From Cyanobacteriota bacterium (GTDB taxonomy: Bacteria; Cyanobacteriota; Cyanobacteriia; Cyanobacteriales; Microcoleaceae): a stretch of 33,545 nt of DNA. Numbering within the stretch: the first letter of the stretch is position 1; the number at the start of each line of letters is the position of its first letter. The position numbers and the translations under genes are program-made. Positions 24,492 through 33,176 of the stretch are shown here, piece by piece. Location: NCBI GenBank assembly GCA_025362325.1, contig JANYGO010000022.1:1-33545 (forward strand), in the 5' to 3' direction. A model generated the notes under the pieces. It did not search any database, was not told where the DNA came from, and saw only the letters and a program-made list of their open reading frames with translations.

Positions 24492-25655
24492 ATGACTACT
24501 TTATTATCACAATCCCAAACTTGGACTTTTCCCTTTTGTCCTGAACCGCCCGATTGGTTCCTAGATTGGGGAAGCATTCAAAATCATTTTGACTGGATTC
24601 AAAACTTAGAAGGATGTCAGCAAGACCCGATTTATCACGCTGAAGGAGATGTCTTAATTCACACCAAAATGGTCTGCGAAGCCTTAATCTCTTCCCTGAA
24701 TTGGCGGCAGCTTGGTGTCCAAGAACGTTCAATGCTTTTTGCTGCGGCTTTGCTGCACGATGTCGCAAAACCGGCTTTTACCAAGATAGAAGAAAATGGG
24801 AGAATTAGCTCGAAAGGTCACGCCCGTCAAGGTGCGAGGATGGTGAGACAAATTTTGTCTCAATTCGAGCCGCCTGTGCAGTTTAGCATTCGGGAGACTG
24901 TTTGTGCGATCGTCCAATTCGGCAGTTTACCCATCTGGCTGCTCGACAAACCCAACCCGCAGCAGTCTGTAATTAAAGCCAGTCAAGTTGTGCGCTGCGA
25001 TTTCCTCGCACTTTTAGCCGAAGCAGACGTGCGCGGCCGCCTGTGCGGCGACAGACAAGAATTACTCGATAAAATAGAACTATTTCGGGAGTTTTGTCAA
25101 GAAAATAATTGCTTGAATTCTCCCCGACAATTTCCATCTAATCACAGCCGATTTATCTATTTCCGCAAAGACAACGGCAACCCGGATTACGAAGCATTTG
25201 ACGACACTAAATGCGAAGTAATTTTGATGTCTGGCTTGCCAGGAAGCGGTAAAGATTATTGGATTCGGAAAAATCTCGCACATTTGCCGGTAATCTCGCT
25301 GGATGCACTGCGAAAAGAGATGAATGTCCCTCCAGACGAAACCCCTGGGAATGTAGTGAAAGCCGCCAAACAAAGAGCGCGCGAATACATGAATGAGGGG
25401 CGTTCTTTTGTGTGGAACGCCACGAATACAACTAAACAAATGCGGCAGCAATTAATTGATTTTTTGGCTGCTTACCAAGCGCGAATTCGCGTTGTTTATC
25501 TAGAAGTACCTCTAGAAGAAATATGGCAGCGGAATCGATCGCGCACCGCAGCAGTACCAGAAGCAGTGATTCAAAGATTGGCTAATCGCCTGGATATTCC
25601 CGATCGCACGGAAGCGCATCAGGTAGAGTGGATTGTGGGCGATCGCGCTTACTAG
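24492..25655 (+). CDS. HD-domain/polynucleotide kinase fusion (HD-Pnk, RNA end healing)
   Basis: The 387-residue protein has an N-terminal HD phosphohydrolase domain (about 40-180) with HTKMVCEALI, H89-D90 in LLHDVAKP, and GHARQGARMV, followed by a C-terminal P-loop kinase (about 243-375) with GLPGSGK254. It also has the SLDALRKEM and WNATNTTKQMRQ segments, and Arg-rich lid NRSRTAAVPE. The same two-domain order is known from Runella slithyformis HD-Pnk, which removes 2',3'-cyclic phosphate and adds 5'-phosphate to RNA. Its gene is next to an RNA ligase there as here. I therefore infer end healing followed by sealing. The HD residues needed for metal binding appear complete. The trigger of such systems (usually a ribotoxin) is not visible in the window. 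Confidence 0.92.
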   Translation: MTTLLSQSQTWTFPFCPEPPDWFLDWGSIQNHFDWIQNLEGCQQDPIYHAEGDVLIHTKMVCEALISSLNWRQLGVQERSMLFAAALLHDVAKPAFTKIEENGRISSKGHARQGARMVRQILSQFEPPVQFSIRETVCAIVQFGSLPIWLLDKPNPQQSVIKASQVVRCDFLALLAEADVRGRLCGDRQELLDKIELFREFCQENNCLNSPRQFPSNHSRFIYFRKDNGNPDYEAFDDTKCEVILMSGLPGSGKDYWIRKNLAHLPVISLDALRKEMNVPPDETPGNVVKAAKQRAREYMNEGRSFVWNATNTTKQMRQQLIDFLAAYQARIRVVYLEVPLEEIWQRNRSRTAAVPEAVIQRLANRLDIPDRTEAHQVEWIVGDRAY

Positions 25656-25686
25656 AAGCAATTCACCCGCCCTCCCCCGTATTTCA

Positions 25687-26367
25687 TCAACCCGCTACCA
25701 ACTCCTTTTTCCCTAATAGAGAATCCTGATAATGCGCCAACAAATCGGCAGGATCGTTGTAAATTTCCGCAGCACCCGCCAGCGAAGCATCATCGAAACC
25801 TCCGCACCTAAAAGCAATTACCGGCACCCCGCACTTGCTCGCAGCTTCGATATCGTAAGGAGTATCAGCTAACATCACAACTTGACTCGCTTCCATCTGC
25901 AACTTGCTCAAAGCAGCTTCCACAATATCCGGTTCCGGCTTAGAAGCTTCCGCATCGCTAGATGTTGTCGCTTCATCCAATAAATCGTCAACTTGTGCCG
26001 CTTTCAGCAGCGGAGAAAGTTCTTCGCTGGTAGCTGAAGTAGCAATTATCAGCCGCAATCCTTCTAGCTGCATTTTTAACAGCAATTTCCGCGCGCCCGG
26101 AGTTGGAGAAAGCTCGGGAGCAAAGCGATTAATAATCAATTCTTTGCGCCGCTGTGCAATCTTTTTCCCGTCGCCTGCTTCGTCGGAAAGTCCCGATACT
26201 ATTTTAGGCATAAGTTGGTCGCCTCCCATACCAATTAGCGGGCGAACTTTCTCGAAGGCTACGTCGTAGTCGTAAGCGGCAAATGCCTCTACCCAAGCTT
26301 GAGCGTGGGCGTCATTGCTGAGCACGAGAGTGCCGTCAACATCGAGAATTACTGCTTGCAATTCCAT
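25687..26367 (-). CDS. HAD-family hydrolase (beta-phosphoglucomutase/phosphatase-like)
   Basis: This 226-residue protein shows all four HAD motifs: I LDVDGTLV (nucleophile Asp9, acid Asp11), II TSATS, III Lys in SKPEPD, and IV LADTPYD. The helical cap lies between about 20 and 90 (MGGDQLMPK). It resembles phosphoglycolate phosphatase or beta-phosphoglucomutase-like phosphatases; sequence does not decide the substrate. ATG is at 26367. Convergent with the HD-Pnk gene and separated by a 147-base gap from the next upstream gene. Confidence 0.92.
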   Translation of the reverse strand: MELQAVILDVDGTLVLSNDAHAQAWVEAFAAYDYDVAFEKVRPLIGMGGDQLMPKIVSGLSDEAGDGKKIAQRRKELIINRFAPELSPTPGARKLLLKMQLEGLRLIIATSATSEELSPLLKAAQVDDLLDEATTSSDAEASKPEPDIVEAALSKLQMEASQVVMLADTPYDIEAASKCGVPVIAFRCGGFDDASLAGAAEIYNDPADLLAHYQDSLLGKKELVAG

Positions 26368-26448
26368 AAGTTATTTGCTGTTATTGATTGAACTTGTTGC
26401 AAAAATCTGGCTTTTAGTAAGCATTTCACTCCTTAACTAATTAATTAG

Positions 26449-26501
26449 CAAATCCGGGACTCAAGTCCCGGATTTGGTTTTTAGTAAGGACTTTAGTCCT
26501 T
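26449..26501. repeat. Palindrome pair (CCGGGACTCAAGTCCCGG and family C core)
   Basis: AAATCCGGGAC (26450-26460) pairs with GTCCCGGATTT (26465-26475), loop TCAA, and 10 bases further comes AAGGACTTTAGTCCTT at 26486-26501. It lies downstream of the 69-residue gene on the minus strand. No T-run in that direction, so I treat it as repeats rather than a terminator. Confidence 0.75.
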
Positions 26502-26514
26502 AATTACTCTTGAA

Positions 26515-26724
26515 TCAGTTTGTTTTATAATTTTCCTCAGTCCAGCAGCGCGGCAGAACTTCGCCGGAAGGAAAAACCAATTTATTCTTCTCAAAAGTAG
26601 CCGGCTCTTGCTCCTCTTGACCTGCTTGACTTTTGCCCCCCACCTCTGTTTTTGTAGGGCTGATTAAAGTCTCGATATCAATGATTTCTATCAAGTCGCC
26701 GGATTCTTTTTCTTGTAAAAGCAT
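26515..26724 (-). CDS. Small conserved cyanobacterial protein of unknown function
   Basis: This 69-residue acidic protein (MLLQEKESGDLIEIIDIETL start) has a clear ribosome-binding site, AAGGAG, in front of ATG 26722-26724. Its C-terminus LVFPSGEVLPRCWTEENY resembles a small conserved cyanobacterial protein family whose function is unknown to me. It follows the zinc dehydrogenase by 27 bases on the same strand, so the two probably share a transcript. No membrane segment or catalytic motif is visible. Confidence 0.8.
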   Translation of the reverse strand: MLLQEKESGDLIEIIDIETLISPTKTEVGGKSQAGQEEQEPATFEKNKLVFPSGEVLPRCWTEENYKTN

Positions 26725-26751
26725 AGTTTCTCCTTGTCAATTAATGGTGAA

Positions 26752-27918
26752 TTAGGGTTTGAGGACAACTTTGATGCAGTTGTCTTTTTTGTTCTTGAAA
26801 ATCTCGTAAGCGTGGGGCGCTTCATCCAATTTCATGCGGTGCGTAATGACGAATGACGGGTCAATTTCGCCTTTTTGAACGCGATCGAGCAAAGGGCGCA
26901 AATAGCGGTGAACGTGCGTCTGTCCCATTTTCATGGTCAAGCCTTTGTTGAAAGCTGCACCCAAGGGCACTTTGTCAACAAAACCGCCGTAAACGCCGGG
27001 AATTGACACCGTACCGCCTTTGCGACAGGCGAGGATGACTTGTCGCAGGGCCGTAGGCCGATCGCTCTCCAAGCGCACAGCTTGCTTAGCTTTGTCGTAC
27101 AAAGCATCGAGTCCAGTACCGTGGGCTTCCATTCCCACCGCGTCGATACAGGCGTCGGGCCCGCGTCCGCCCGTCATTTCGGTGACAGCTTCCCCGGCGT
27201 CCATTTCCTCGTAATTGATGATTTCAGCTTTCGCCGCAGCCGCCATTTGCAAGCGTTCCGGTACTCTGTCGATCGCAATTACTCGATCGGCGCCCAACAT
27301 AAACGCGCTTCTGATCGCAAACTGTCCGACAGGCCCGCATCCCCAAACAGCAACAGTATCCCCCGGTTTAATGTCGCAGTTTTCGGCCGCCATGTAACCA
27401 GTCGGAAAAATATCAGTGAGGAACAATACTTGCTCGTCAGAAAGTCCGTCAGGAATTTTCAAAGGGCCGACATCTGCAAACGGAACCCGCACGTATTCTG
27501 CTTGACCGCCTGCATAGCCGCCCGTTAAATGCGAATAGCCAAAAAGTCCCGCTGGCGAATGACCGTATATTTTTTCGGCTAGCCCAGCATTCGGGTTCGA
27601 GTTGTCGCACAGCGACCACAAATCCTGGTTGCAAAAGAAACAACTGCCGCAAGATATCGTAAAAGGAATCACAACGCGATCGCCCTTTTTCAAGTTCTTG
27701 ACTTGGCTGCCGAGTTCGACTACTTCCCCCATGAATTCATGACCCATGATGTCGCCCGATTGCATTGTCGGGATGAAGCCGTTGTAGAGGTGCAAATCTG
27801 AGCCGCAGATTGCTGTAGACGTGATTTTAACTATCGCGTCGCGCGGATTGATAATTGTTGGGTCGGGTACATTATCAACTCGCACGTCATTTGCTCCGTG
27901 CCAGCAAAGAGCTTTCAT
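26752..27918 (-). CDS. Zinc-dependent alcohol dehydrogenase (formaldehyde dehydrogenase-like)
   Basis: The 388-residue protein is a medium-chain dehydrogenase. Catalytic zinc ligands are in ICGSDLHLY and GHEFMGEV, the structural zinc Cys cluster is [15 protein letters not shown], and the NAD fold has [13 protein letters not shown] and an acidic residue at the end of the second strand (IAIDR), favouring NAD over NADP. The long insert between ([20 protein letters not shown]) is typical of the glutathione-independent formaldehyde dehydrogenase branch; the actual substrate is not fixed by the sequence. ATG is at 27918 with GAGGAG ten bases upstream. It heads a two-gene unit with the 69-residue protein. 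Confidence 0.93.
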   Translation of the reverse strand: MKALCWHGANDVRVDNVPDPTIINPRDAIVKITSTAICGSDLHLYNGFIPTMQSGDIMGHEFMGEVVELGSQVKNLKKGDRVVIPFTISCGSCFFCNQDLWSLCDNSNPNAGLAEKIYGHSPAGLFGYSHLTGGYAGGQAEYVRVPFADVGPLKIPDGLSDEQVLFLTDIFPTGYMAAENCDIKPGDTVAVWGCGPVGQFAIRSAFMLGADRVIAIDRVPERLQMAAAAKAEIINYEEMDAGEAVTEMTGGRGPDACIDAVGMEAHGTGLDALYDKAKQAVRLESDRPTALRQVILACRKGGTVSIPGVYGGFVDKVPLGAAFNKGLTMKMGQTHVHRYLRPLLDRVQKGEIDPSFVITHRMKLDEAPHAYEIFKNKKDNCIKVVLKP

Positions 27919-28238
27919 TATTGTGTTCTCCTCTAGTTAACTCCCAGATTTTTGATTCTAAATCTTAAATTTACTCCGCAGCTAAATCACTTGGCTGGAT
28001 GTTTTAATTTTAAGCATATAAAATGTAGCAGCTCTCTATCCGAGGTATAATTTACAAATCTATCTTTCGGCTGTTTTAAATTACAAAGAAGTAGAGATGG
28101 TCAGACTAAATTGCAGAAGCTTTCGCGTTATTTTTTTAACACTTAACAGCTAACGGCGGGATGGCTGAGGTTGTTTTGGGCGATCGCCAGTCGCTGCTGT
28201 CTCCTATCGTGTCTGCTCGATCAACCGCACGCGCGGCT

Positions 28239-28291
28239 CGTAGTGCGTCCTGGTGTCCGCAGCCGTATAGCGGACACCAGGACGCACTACG
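28239..28291. other. Perfect 22-bp inverted repeat hairpin upstream of mutS
   Basis: CGTAGTGCGTCCTGGTGTCC (28239-28258) plus GC pairs exactly with the reverse complement at 28270-28291, with the 9-base loop AGCCGTATA. The right flank continues GAACC, making GGACGCACTACGAACC, which resembles the tail of family C repeats (GTCCTTACTACGAACC). It lies in the 515-base gap between the divergent dehydrogenase and mutS genes, where no coding region is credible. There is no U-tract for termination. Confidence 0.85.
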
Positions 28292-28433
28292 AACCATATA
28301 ACTGGGCTCGCATCTTGAGAATCGCGCACCCTGCTGGAGGAGGATTAATCGTCAAAAATTGTATCATTAGCTATAGCTAAAAGCCGAGCTTGCGCTAAAG
28401 TTGTTAAAGATCAAAATTTATCGATCGCCTTTT

Positions 28434-31061
28434 ATGCCTTACACTGCATCTACCCCAACAGACCCCAGTCAAGCCAACATCCCCAATGCCGACCACCGCC
28501 TACTAGAATTCACCAAGCTGACGCCGATGATGCAGCGGTATGTGGAAGTGAAAGAACAGTATCCCCACGCACTTTTATTGTTTCGAGTCGGAGATTTTTT
28601 CGAGTGTTTTTTCCAAGACGCAGTGACGATTTCCCGGGAATTAGAACTTGTTTGCACTAGCAAAGAAAGCGGCAAAGAAATCGGTCGAGTGCCGATGACA
28701 GGAGTGCCGCACCACGCCCTAGATCGCTACACTTCTCAGTTAGTAGAAAAAGGCTATGCTGTAGTAGTTTGCGACCAAGTTGAAGATGCCTCGATCGCCG
28801 CCCGTGAAGGCCGCCAAGTCAAGCGCGAAATCACCCGCATTCTCACTCCCGGAACCTTGACAGATGACGGAATGCTCAAGCCCCGACAGAATAACTTTTT
28901 AGCAGCAGTCGTCATCGCTGGGGAACATTGGGGATTGGCTTATACTGATATTTCTACGGGAGAATTTGTCACTACCCAAGCCGAAAGTTTAGAACAATTA
29001 ACCTTAGAATTGCTGCGATTGCACCCTTCAGAAGTCTTGGTTCCCACTAATGCGCCGGATTTGGTGACGATGTTGAGGCCCGGAGAGAAATCCGAGCATT
29101 TACCCGATTGTTTGCCGAATTCGTTTTGCTATTCTTTGCGATCGCAAATTCCGTTTAGTTTGTCCGAAGCGAAACAGAGAATCCTGCAAAAGTTCAAAGT
29201 GCGATCGCTCGAAGGTATGGGATGCGGGCACCTTTCCCTCGCAGTGCGCGCTGCGGGCGGTTTGCTGCAATACCTCGAAGAAACCCAAAAGGAAAAAGCA
29301 GTTGCTCTGCAAAGATTGCACACTTACACACTCACCGACTTTCTCACACTGGACTACCAAACCAGGCGCAATCTCGAAATAACTCAAACGGTGAGAGATG
29401 GGGTGTTTCACGGTTCGCTGCTGTGGGCTATAGACAAAACCAGCACCGCCATGGGAGGCCGCGCTTTGCGCCGCTGGGTGCTGCAACCTTTGCTCAACAT
29501 TAAAGGTATTTGCGCCCGCCACGACACGATTCAAGAATTAGTAGAAAACAATCCGCTGCGCCAAGATTTGCAGCAGTTACTTCGCCAAATTTACGACATC
29601 GAAAGACTGACAGGGCGTGCCGGTTCTGGAACAGCTAGCGCGCGGGATTTGGTCGCTTTAGCAGATTCTCTCTCGAAATTGCCGGAATTAGCCTCGATCG
29701 CAACTCAAGGAATCTCGCCCTATTTAAAAGCGCTGCAAAATGTCCCGCCCATTTTAGAAGAATTAGCAACTCAAATTCACACTCATTTAGTTGACGAACC
29801 GCCGATTCATTTAAAAGAAGGAGGTTTGATTCGATCGGGAATCAATGCCATGCTAGATGAGATGCGCCAAACTGCATCAGGAGACCAAGAATGGATTGCC
29901 AATTTAGAAGCAAATGAAAGAAAACGCACCGGAATTGCTAATTTAAAAGTCGGCTACAATAAAGCTTTCGGTTATTACATCAGCATTACCAAATCGAAAG
30001 TTGACCAAGTACCGAACGACTACACCCGCAAGCAAACTCTCACCAATGAAGAACGCTACAGCACAGAAGAATTAAAAGAAAGGGAAGTGCGAATTCTGAC
30101 GGCGCGGGAAGATTTAAATCACTTGGAGTATGATATTTTTGCGAAATTGCGATCGGAGGTAGGAGAAGACGCTGAAATTATTCGCAACGTTTCCCGCGCC
30201 GTGGCGGCGGCGGATGTTTTGTGTGGTTTGGCAGAAGTAGCGGTTTATCAGAATTACTGCCGCCCGACTATGGTTGAAAGTCGGGAAATTAAAATCATTG
30301 AAGGTTGTCATCCGGTGGTAGCAAAGTCTTTACCGCCGGGATTTTTTGTACCGAATTCGGCTTTTTTGGGTCGGGAAGCAGCGCTAAACCGCCCGGATTT
30401 AATTATTTTAACTGGCCCGAATGCTAGCGGGAAGAGTTGTTATTTGCGGCAGGTGGGTTTGATTCAGTTAATGGCGCAGATGGGCAGTTTTGTGCCTGCG
30501 AAGGCTGCGACTTTGGGAATTTGCGATCGCATTTTTACCCGTGTCGGCGCAGTAGATGATTTGGCAACAGGTCAATCTACGTTTATGGTGGAAATGAACG
30601 AAACTGCAAATATTCTCAATCACGCGACGCCGAAATCATTGGTGTTGTTGGATGAAATTGGCAGGGGAACGGCGACTTTTGACGGACTTTCGATTGCTTG
30701 GTCTGTAGCAGAATATTTAGCCAGCGAGATTCGGGCGCGGACGATTTTTGCGACTCACTATCACGAGTTAAATGAATTAGCCTCTATTTTGGATAATGTG
30801 GCCAATTATCAAGTAACGGTGAAGGAATTGCCGGATCAAATCGTATTTTTGCACGAAGTTCATCCAGGCGGTGCTGATAAGTCCTACGGAATTGAAGCCG
30901 GGAGGTTGGCTGGTTTACCAACCTCGGTGATTGACAGGGCGAGACAGGTGATGAAGCAGATTGAGAAACATAGCAAAATTGCGATCGGGCTGCGGAAGGG
31001 TGTTAAAAAAGATGATAAAAAAAAGTCAGAGGGCCAACAATTGGATATCTTTGACGATTAA
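28434..31061 (+). CDS. mutS: DNA mismatch repair protein MutS
   Basis: MutS recognises mismatches and, with MutL, starts mismatch repair. The 875-residue protein is full length. The mismatch-reading Phe-x-Glu lies in GDFFECF at about residues 54-60, the ATPase has the P-loop TGPNASGKS (Lys667), ARVGA-like [17 protein letters not shown], Walker B LLDEIGRG and the H-loop FATHYHEL, and the C-terminal helix bears a helix-turn-helix ([13 protein letters not shown]). The ATG at 28434 is preferred to a TTG at 28401. A basic tail ([18 protein letters not shown]) ends the protein. The single-gene transcript has the 22-bp hairpin in its leader region. Confidence 0.97.
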   Translation: MPYTASTPTDPSQANIPNADHRLLEFTKLTPMMQRYVEVKEQYPHALLLFRVGDFFECFFQDAVTISRELELVCTSKESGKEIGRVPMTGVPHHALDRYTSQLVEKGYAVVVCDQVEDASIAAREGRQVKREITRILTPGTLTDDGMLKPRQNNFLAAVVIAGEHWGLAYTDISTGEFVTTQAESLEQLTLELLRLHPSEVLVPTNAPDLVTMLRPGEKSEHLPDCLPNSFCYSLRSQIPFSLSEAKQRILQKFKVRSLEGMGCGHLSLAVRAAGGLLQYLEETQKEKAVALQRLHTYTLTDFLTLDYQTRRNLEITQTVRDGVFHGSLLWAIDKTSTAMGGRALRRWVLQPLLNIKGICARHDTIQELVENNPLRQDLQQLLRQIYDIERLTGRAGSGTASARDLVALADSLSKLPELASIATQGISPYLKALQNVPPILEELATQIHTHLVDEPPIHLKEGGLIRSGINAMLDEMRQTASGDQEWIANLEANERKRTGIANLKVGYNKAFGYYISITKSKVDQVPNDYTRKQTLTNEERYSTEELKEREVRILTAREDLNHLEYDIFAKLRSEVGEDAEIIRNVSRAVAAADVLCGLAEVAVYQNYCRPTMVESREIKIIEGCHPVVAKSLPPGFFVPNSAFLGREAALNRPDLIILTGPNASGKSCYLRQVGLIQLMAQMGSFVPAKAATLGICDRIFTRVGAVDDLATGQSTFMVEMNETANILNHATPKSLVLLDEIGRGTATFDGLSIAWSVAEYLASEIRARTIFATHYHELNELASILDNVANYQVTVKELPDQIVFLHEVHPGGADKSYGIEAGRLAGLPTSVIDRARQVMKQIEKHSKIAIGLRKGVKKDDKKKSEGQQLDIFDD

Positions 31062-31087
31062 AAGTGTCACCAAAAAAGGTTTGTAGT

Positions 31088-31300
31088 AAGGACTTTAGTC
31101 CTTCAAAACTCAGATTTAAGGGCTAAAATTTTGACTGCGAAGCTGTCATTTAAAACTCTGATGGCAGGACTAAAGTCCTTGCTACGAACCAGAAGGACTA
31201 AAGTCCTTACTACGAACCAGAAGGACTAAAGTCCTTACTATGAACCAGAAGGACTAAAGTCCTTACTACGAACCTTTGCGGACTAAAGTCCTTGCTACGA
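31088..31300 (+). repeat. Family C tandem array, five 28-base units plus an isolated copy
   Basis: An isolated AAGGACTTTAGTCCTT sits at 31088-31103. Five units of GGACTAAAGTCC, TTACTACGAACC and AGAA follow at 31167, 31195, 31223, 31251 and 31280 (spacing 28, 28, 28, 29). Each carries a 12-16 base palindrome. The units differ by single bases (TTGCTACG, TTACTATG). There are no spacers, so it is not a CRISPR array. The palindromes could stop transcription at the end of mutS. Confidence 0.92.
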
Positions 31301-31315
31301 ACCTTTAATTTAAAT

Positions 31316-32026
31316 TTATTTGCCATTTTGCAACTTTTTTACCTCTTTGTGCACGCTCATCCCAATCTCCAAAGCCTCATTTAGTAACCGCCCGTATTCG
31401 CTAGCCCGATCGCTCACATCCAGCGCCATTAATGCGGCAAAATTACTTTCAATATTAGCAAATAACTCGTAACGGCGACCAATGAATTTCTGATTTTCCC
31501 TGAGAATTCTTTCTGTTTTCAAAGCACAGACTAAACTTTTTCTAGTAATTTTTAATGCCTCAATTGCATCTTGTCGGTTAATTAAATTCGCTTGTAAATT
31601 GCCAGCAGCCGTTAGGCGATCGATAATATCTAAAGCCTTAATCACCTCATGATACTTCTCAACTTCATCCAAGAGACCTGCCAGCGTTGCTAAAGGCTTT
31701 GCCTTCAGCCATTGATAGACATTCCAAGCAACAGTAATCGCCAGGGACAAACCCAAAGTTAATTGTAAAACCCGGACAAATATTTCAGCATCGCTAGCTG
31801 AACTAACTTCATGTTTGTTGGCCAGCAAAGCAACAGGAAGCGAGACAACAAGTGTTACGCAAAATATCAGCAACTCATGCAACAAAAAAGCAAACAGCTT
31901 TTTGCCGTTCCGGAGTGTATCAGGGTGATAAAAATTCCCTAAAAAACCGTCGCTCAAAGCTATTCCGCTCAAATCTTCCAACTCCTTCTCAGGAATTCTC
32001 AACTCATCCAAATCCGCTTGTATCAC
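31316..32026 (-). CDS. Unknown protein with two membrane segments, possible membrane-anchored partner
   Basis: This 236-residue protein starts at GTG 32024-32026, with AAGGAG ten bases upstream. It has a soluble N-terminus (1-43), two hydrophobic segments near 44-70 (LFAFLLHELLIFCVTLVV) and 84-107 (LQLTLGLSLAITVAWNVY), and a helical C-terminal half rich in Leu, Lys and Glu. The family is not recognised. It follows the 238-residue membrane protein by 29 bases on the same strand and probably shares its transcript. It is a cyanobacterial hypothetical of no known role. Confidence 0.82.
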   Translation of the reverse strand: MIQADLDELRIPEKELEDLSGIALSDGFLGNFYHPDTLRNGKKLFAFLLHELLIFCVTLVVSLPVALLANKHEVSSASDAEIFVRVLQLTLGLSLAITVAWNVYQWLKAKPLATLAGLLDEVEKYHEVIKALDIIDRLTAAGNLQANLINRQDAIEALKITRKSLVCALKTERILRENQKFIGRRYELFANIESNFAALMALDVSDRASEYGRLLNEALEIGMSVHKEVKKLQNGK

Positions 32027-32055
32027 TATGGCAAATCTCCTTAAATTGGCATTAA

Positions 32056-32772
32056 TTAAAATCCTCCCAGAGACCTAATTGAATCCCACAGACTCAGATA
32101 AAAATTGCTGTCTCGGCCTCGGAACAGTTGAAAAGCTTTTCCCGGCGCCCCAAAAAACGGTCTCAGCGTCCATCCCAACTGACTCCCCACAAACGCATAC
32201 AGTCCCAACCAAAACCGCAAAATATTTAGCCTGATGTCTTTCCCTTCGGCATCTTGTTCGGACAGAAAGTGCATTCCTTGATAAATGAAGTTTACCCCCA
32301 AAAATCCTGTGACTGCCATGATCGCAACATTTAGCAGCAGATAAAAATTATAATTGGTACTGCTGATCAGAAAAAATAGACTGACAGGCGCAAATCCAAA
32401 CAGCAAAACGCTAATCATTGCCATTGATGTCATCAACAATGTCAAATACTGTTCAAAAGTTCGTTTTGAACCAAACATGACATTAAAAAAGTACAGTGTG
32501 GGAAAGCAGATTATCAGCGTCAGCAAGTAAAGTGCTGGCAACTTGATTGCTGAAATCAGACATTGCATCCACGTACTAGATGCACCTAATATTGCTCCGT
32601 AAATGCCAAAAAATATGGTACTGGAAATTAACAAACCGAAAATTTTAGATTTGAGCTTAACACCATCGCGAATTTCTTCGAGAAACTGTTGCCGTTCCCG
32701 CAGCAAATACATTACTACTGAAAAATATTTCACGGGTTCTCCTTTTGAGTAATGCGACTCCGAGTCAGTCAT
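32056..32772 (-). CDS. Unknown multi-pass membrane protein
   Basis: This 238-residue protein has four or more hydrophobic segments (about 44-65, 77-97, 110-130 and 135-160, e.g. LLTLIICFPTLYFFNVMF and LLFGFAPVSLFFLIS), then a less hydrophobic tail with aromatic residues (LRPFFGAPGKAFQLF). No transporter motif is visible. The start is ATG 32770-32772. It is the first gene of a two-gene minus-strand unit with the 236-residue protein and lies next to the integration site, so it belongs to the chromosome left of the element. Confidence 0.85.
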   Translation of the reverse strand: MTDSESHYSKGEPVKYFSVVMYLLRERQQFLEEIRDGVKLKSKIFGLLISSTIFFGIYGAILGASSTWMQCLISAIKLPALYLLTLIICFPTLYFFNVMFGSKRTFEQYLTLLMTSMAMISVLLFGFAPVSLFFLISSTNYNFYLLLNVAIMAVTGFLGVNFIYQGMHFLSEQDAEGKDIRLNILRFWLGLYAFVGSQLGWTLRPFFGAPGKAFQLFRGRDSNFYLSLWDSIRSLGGF

Positions 32773-32945
32773 AACTCAAGCTGAGTGCGATCGCCAATCT
32801 TGCCAAATCAGGGCACTCTATGTTAACCAATTATTGTTGCAGATACTGAGTTGATACTCATTGGATAGTCAATTTGGTTATTTCGTAGTCATTTTGTATC
32901 CAAATTGTATCCAATCTGCTCCCAAATTCACCCGTATTCTGGACA

Positions 32946-32986
32946 ATAAAAAACCTCAAACCGTTGATTTCTCGTTGGTTTGAGGT
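32946..32986 (-). terminator. Rho-independent terminator downstream of the tRNA-Gly 3' half
   Basis: On the minus strand ACCTCAAACC (32986-32977) pairs with GGTTTGAGGT (32962-32953) across a 14-base loop and is followed by TTTTTTATT. This is the expected terminator of the original tRNA-Gly gene, left in place with the orphan 3' half. Confidence 0.85.
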
Positions 32987-32999
32987 AATTTAGTTAAAG

Positions 33000-33042
33000 A
33001 GCGGGCAGCGGGAATCGAACCCGCATAGTTAGCTTGGAAGGC
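33000..33042 (-). tRNA. 3' half of tRNA-Gly(UCC), probable attachment site
   Basis: On the minus strand the sequence CTTCCAAGC carries a UCC anticodon loop (33034-33040), then the variable loop, a complete T-arm GCGGGTTCGATTCCCGC (33008-33024) and the acceptor strand TGCCCGCT with the glycine-type discriminator U. The 5' half is missing: upstream of the anticodon the sequence (CATCCCTACCGC) cannot form the D-arm, and no GCGGGCA acceptor strand lies nearby. The break is at the anticodon stem, beside a phage-type integrase reading away, so this is the left attachment junction; the intact tRNA should be at the far end of the element. Confidence 0.85.
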
Positions 33043-33176
33043 GGTAGGGATGAATCGCTAAATTGTTTATACAGTAAGGATTTGTAAAAAGCTTGTTTCT
33101 ACTATAGTCGTGATGATACTCACTTGATACTCAGTTTGGTATAATTGGCAGGTCAATTTCAAGTGAGGATGTACTC

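Larger units (their letters stand above)
32852..33133. repeat. Short direct repeats (TGATACTCA) around the att site
   Basis: TGATACTCA occurs at 32852-32860 on the left of the tRNA fragment and at 33114-33122 and 33125-33133 on the right, just upstream of the integrase. A related GATACTGAGT is at 32842. On the element side they fit arm-type integrase binding sites. The left copy could be chance or an older excision scar. Confidence 0.5.

Noticed and set aside
28171-28380. A small open frame in the mutS leader
   Set aside because: It reads through the perfect hairpin and has no ribosome-binding site or homology I recognise.
31166-31300. Regular 28-base repeats that look like a CRISPR array
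   Set aside because: The units are directly adjacent with no variable spacers, and each is itself palindromic with single copies elsewhere in the window.
33000-33080. A complete tRNA-Gly
   Set aside because: No D-arm or 5' acceptor strand can be paired; only the part from the anticodon loop to the 3' end fits.
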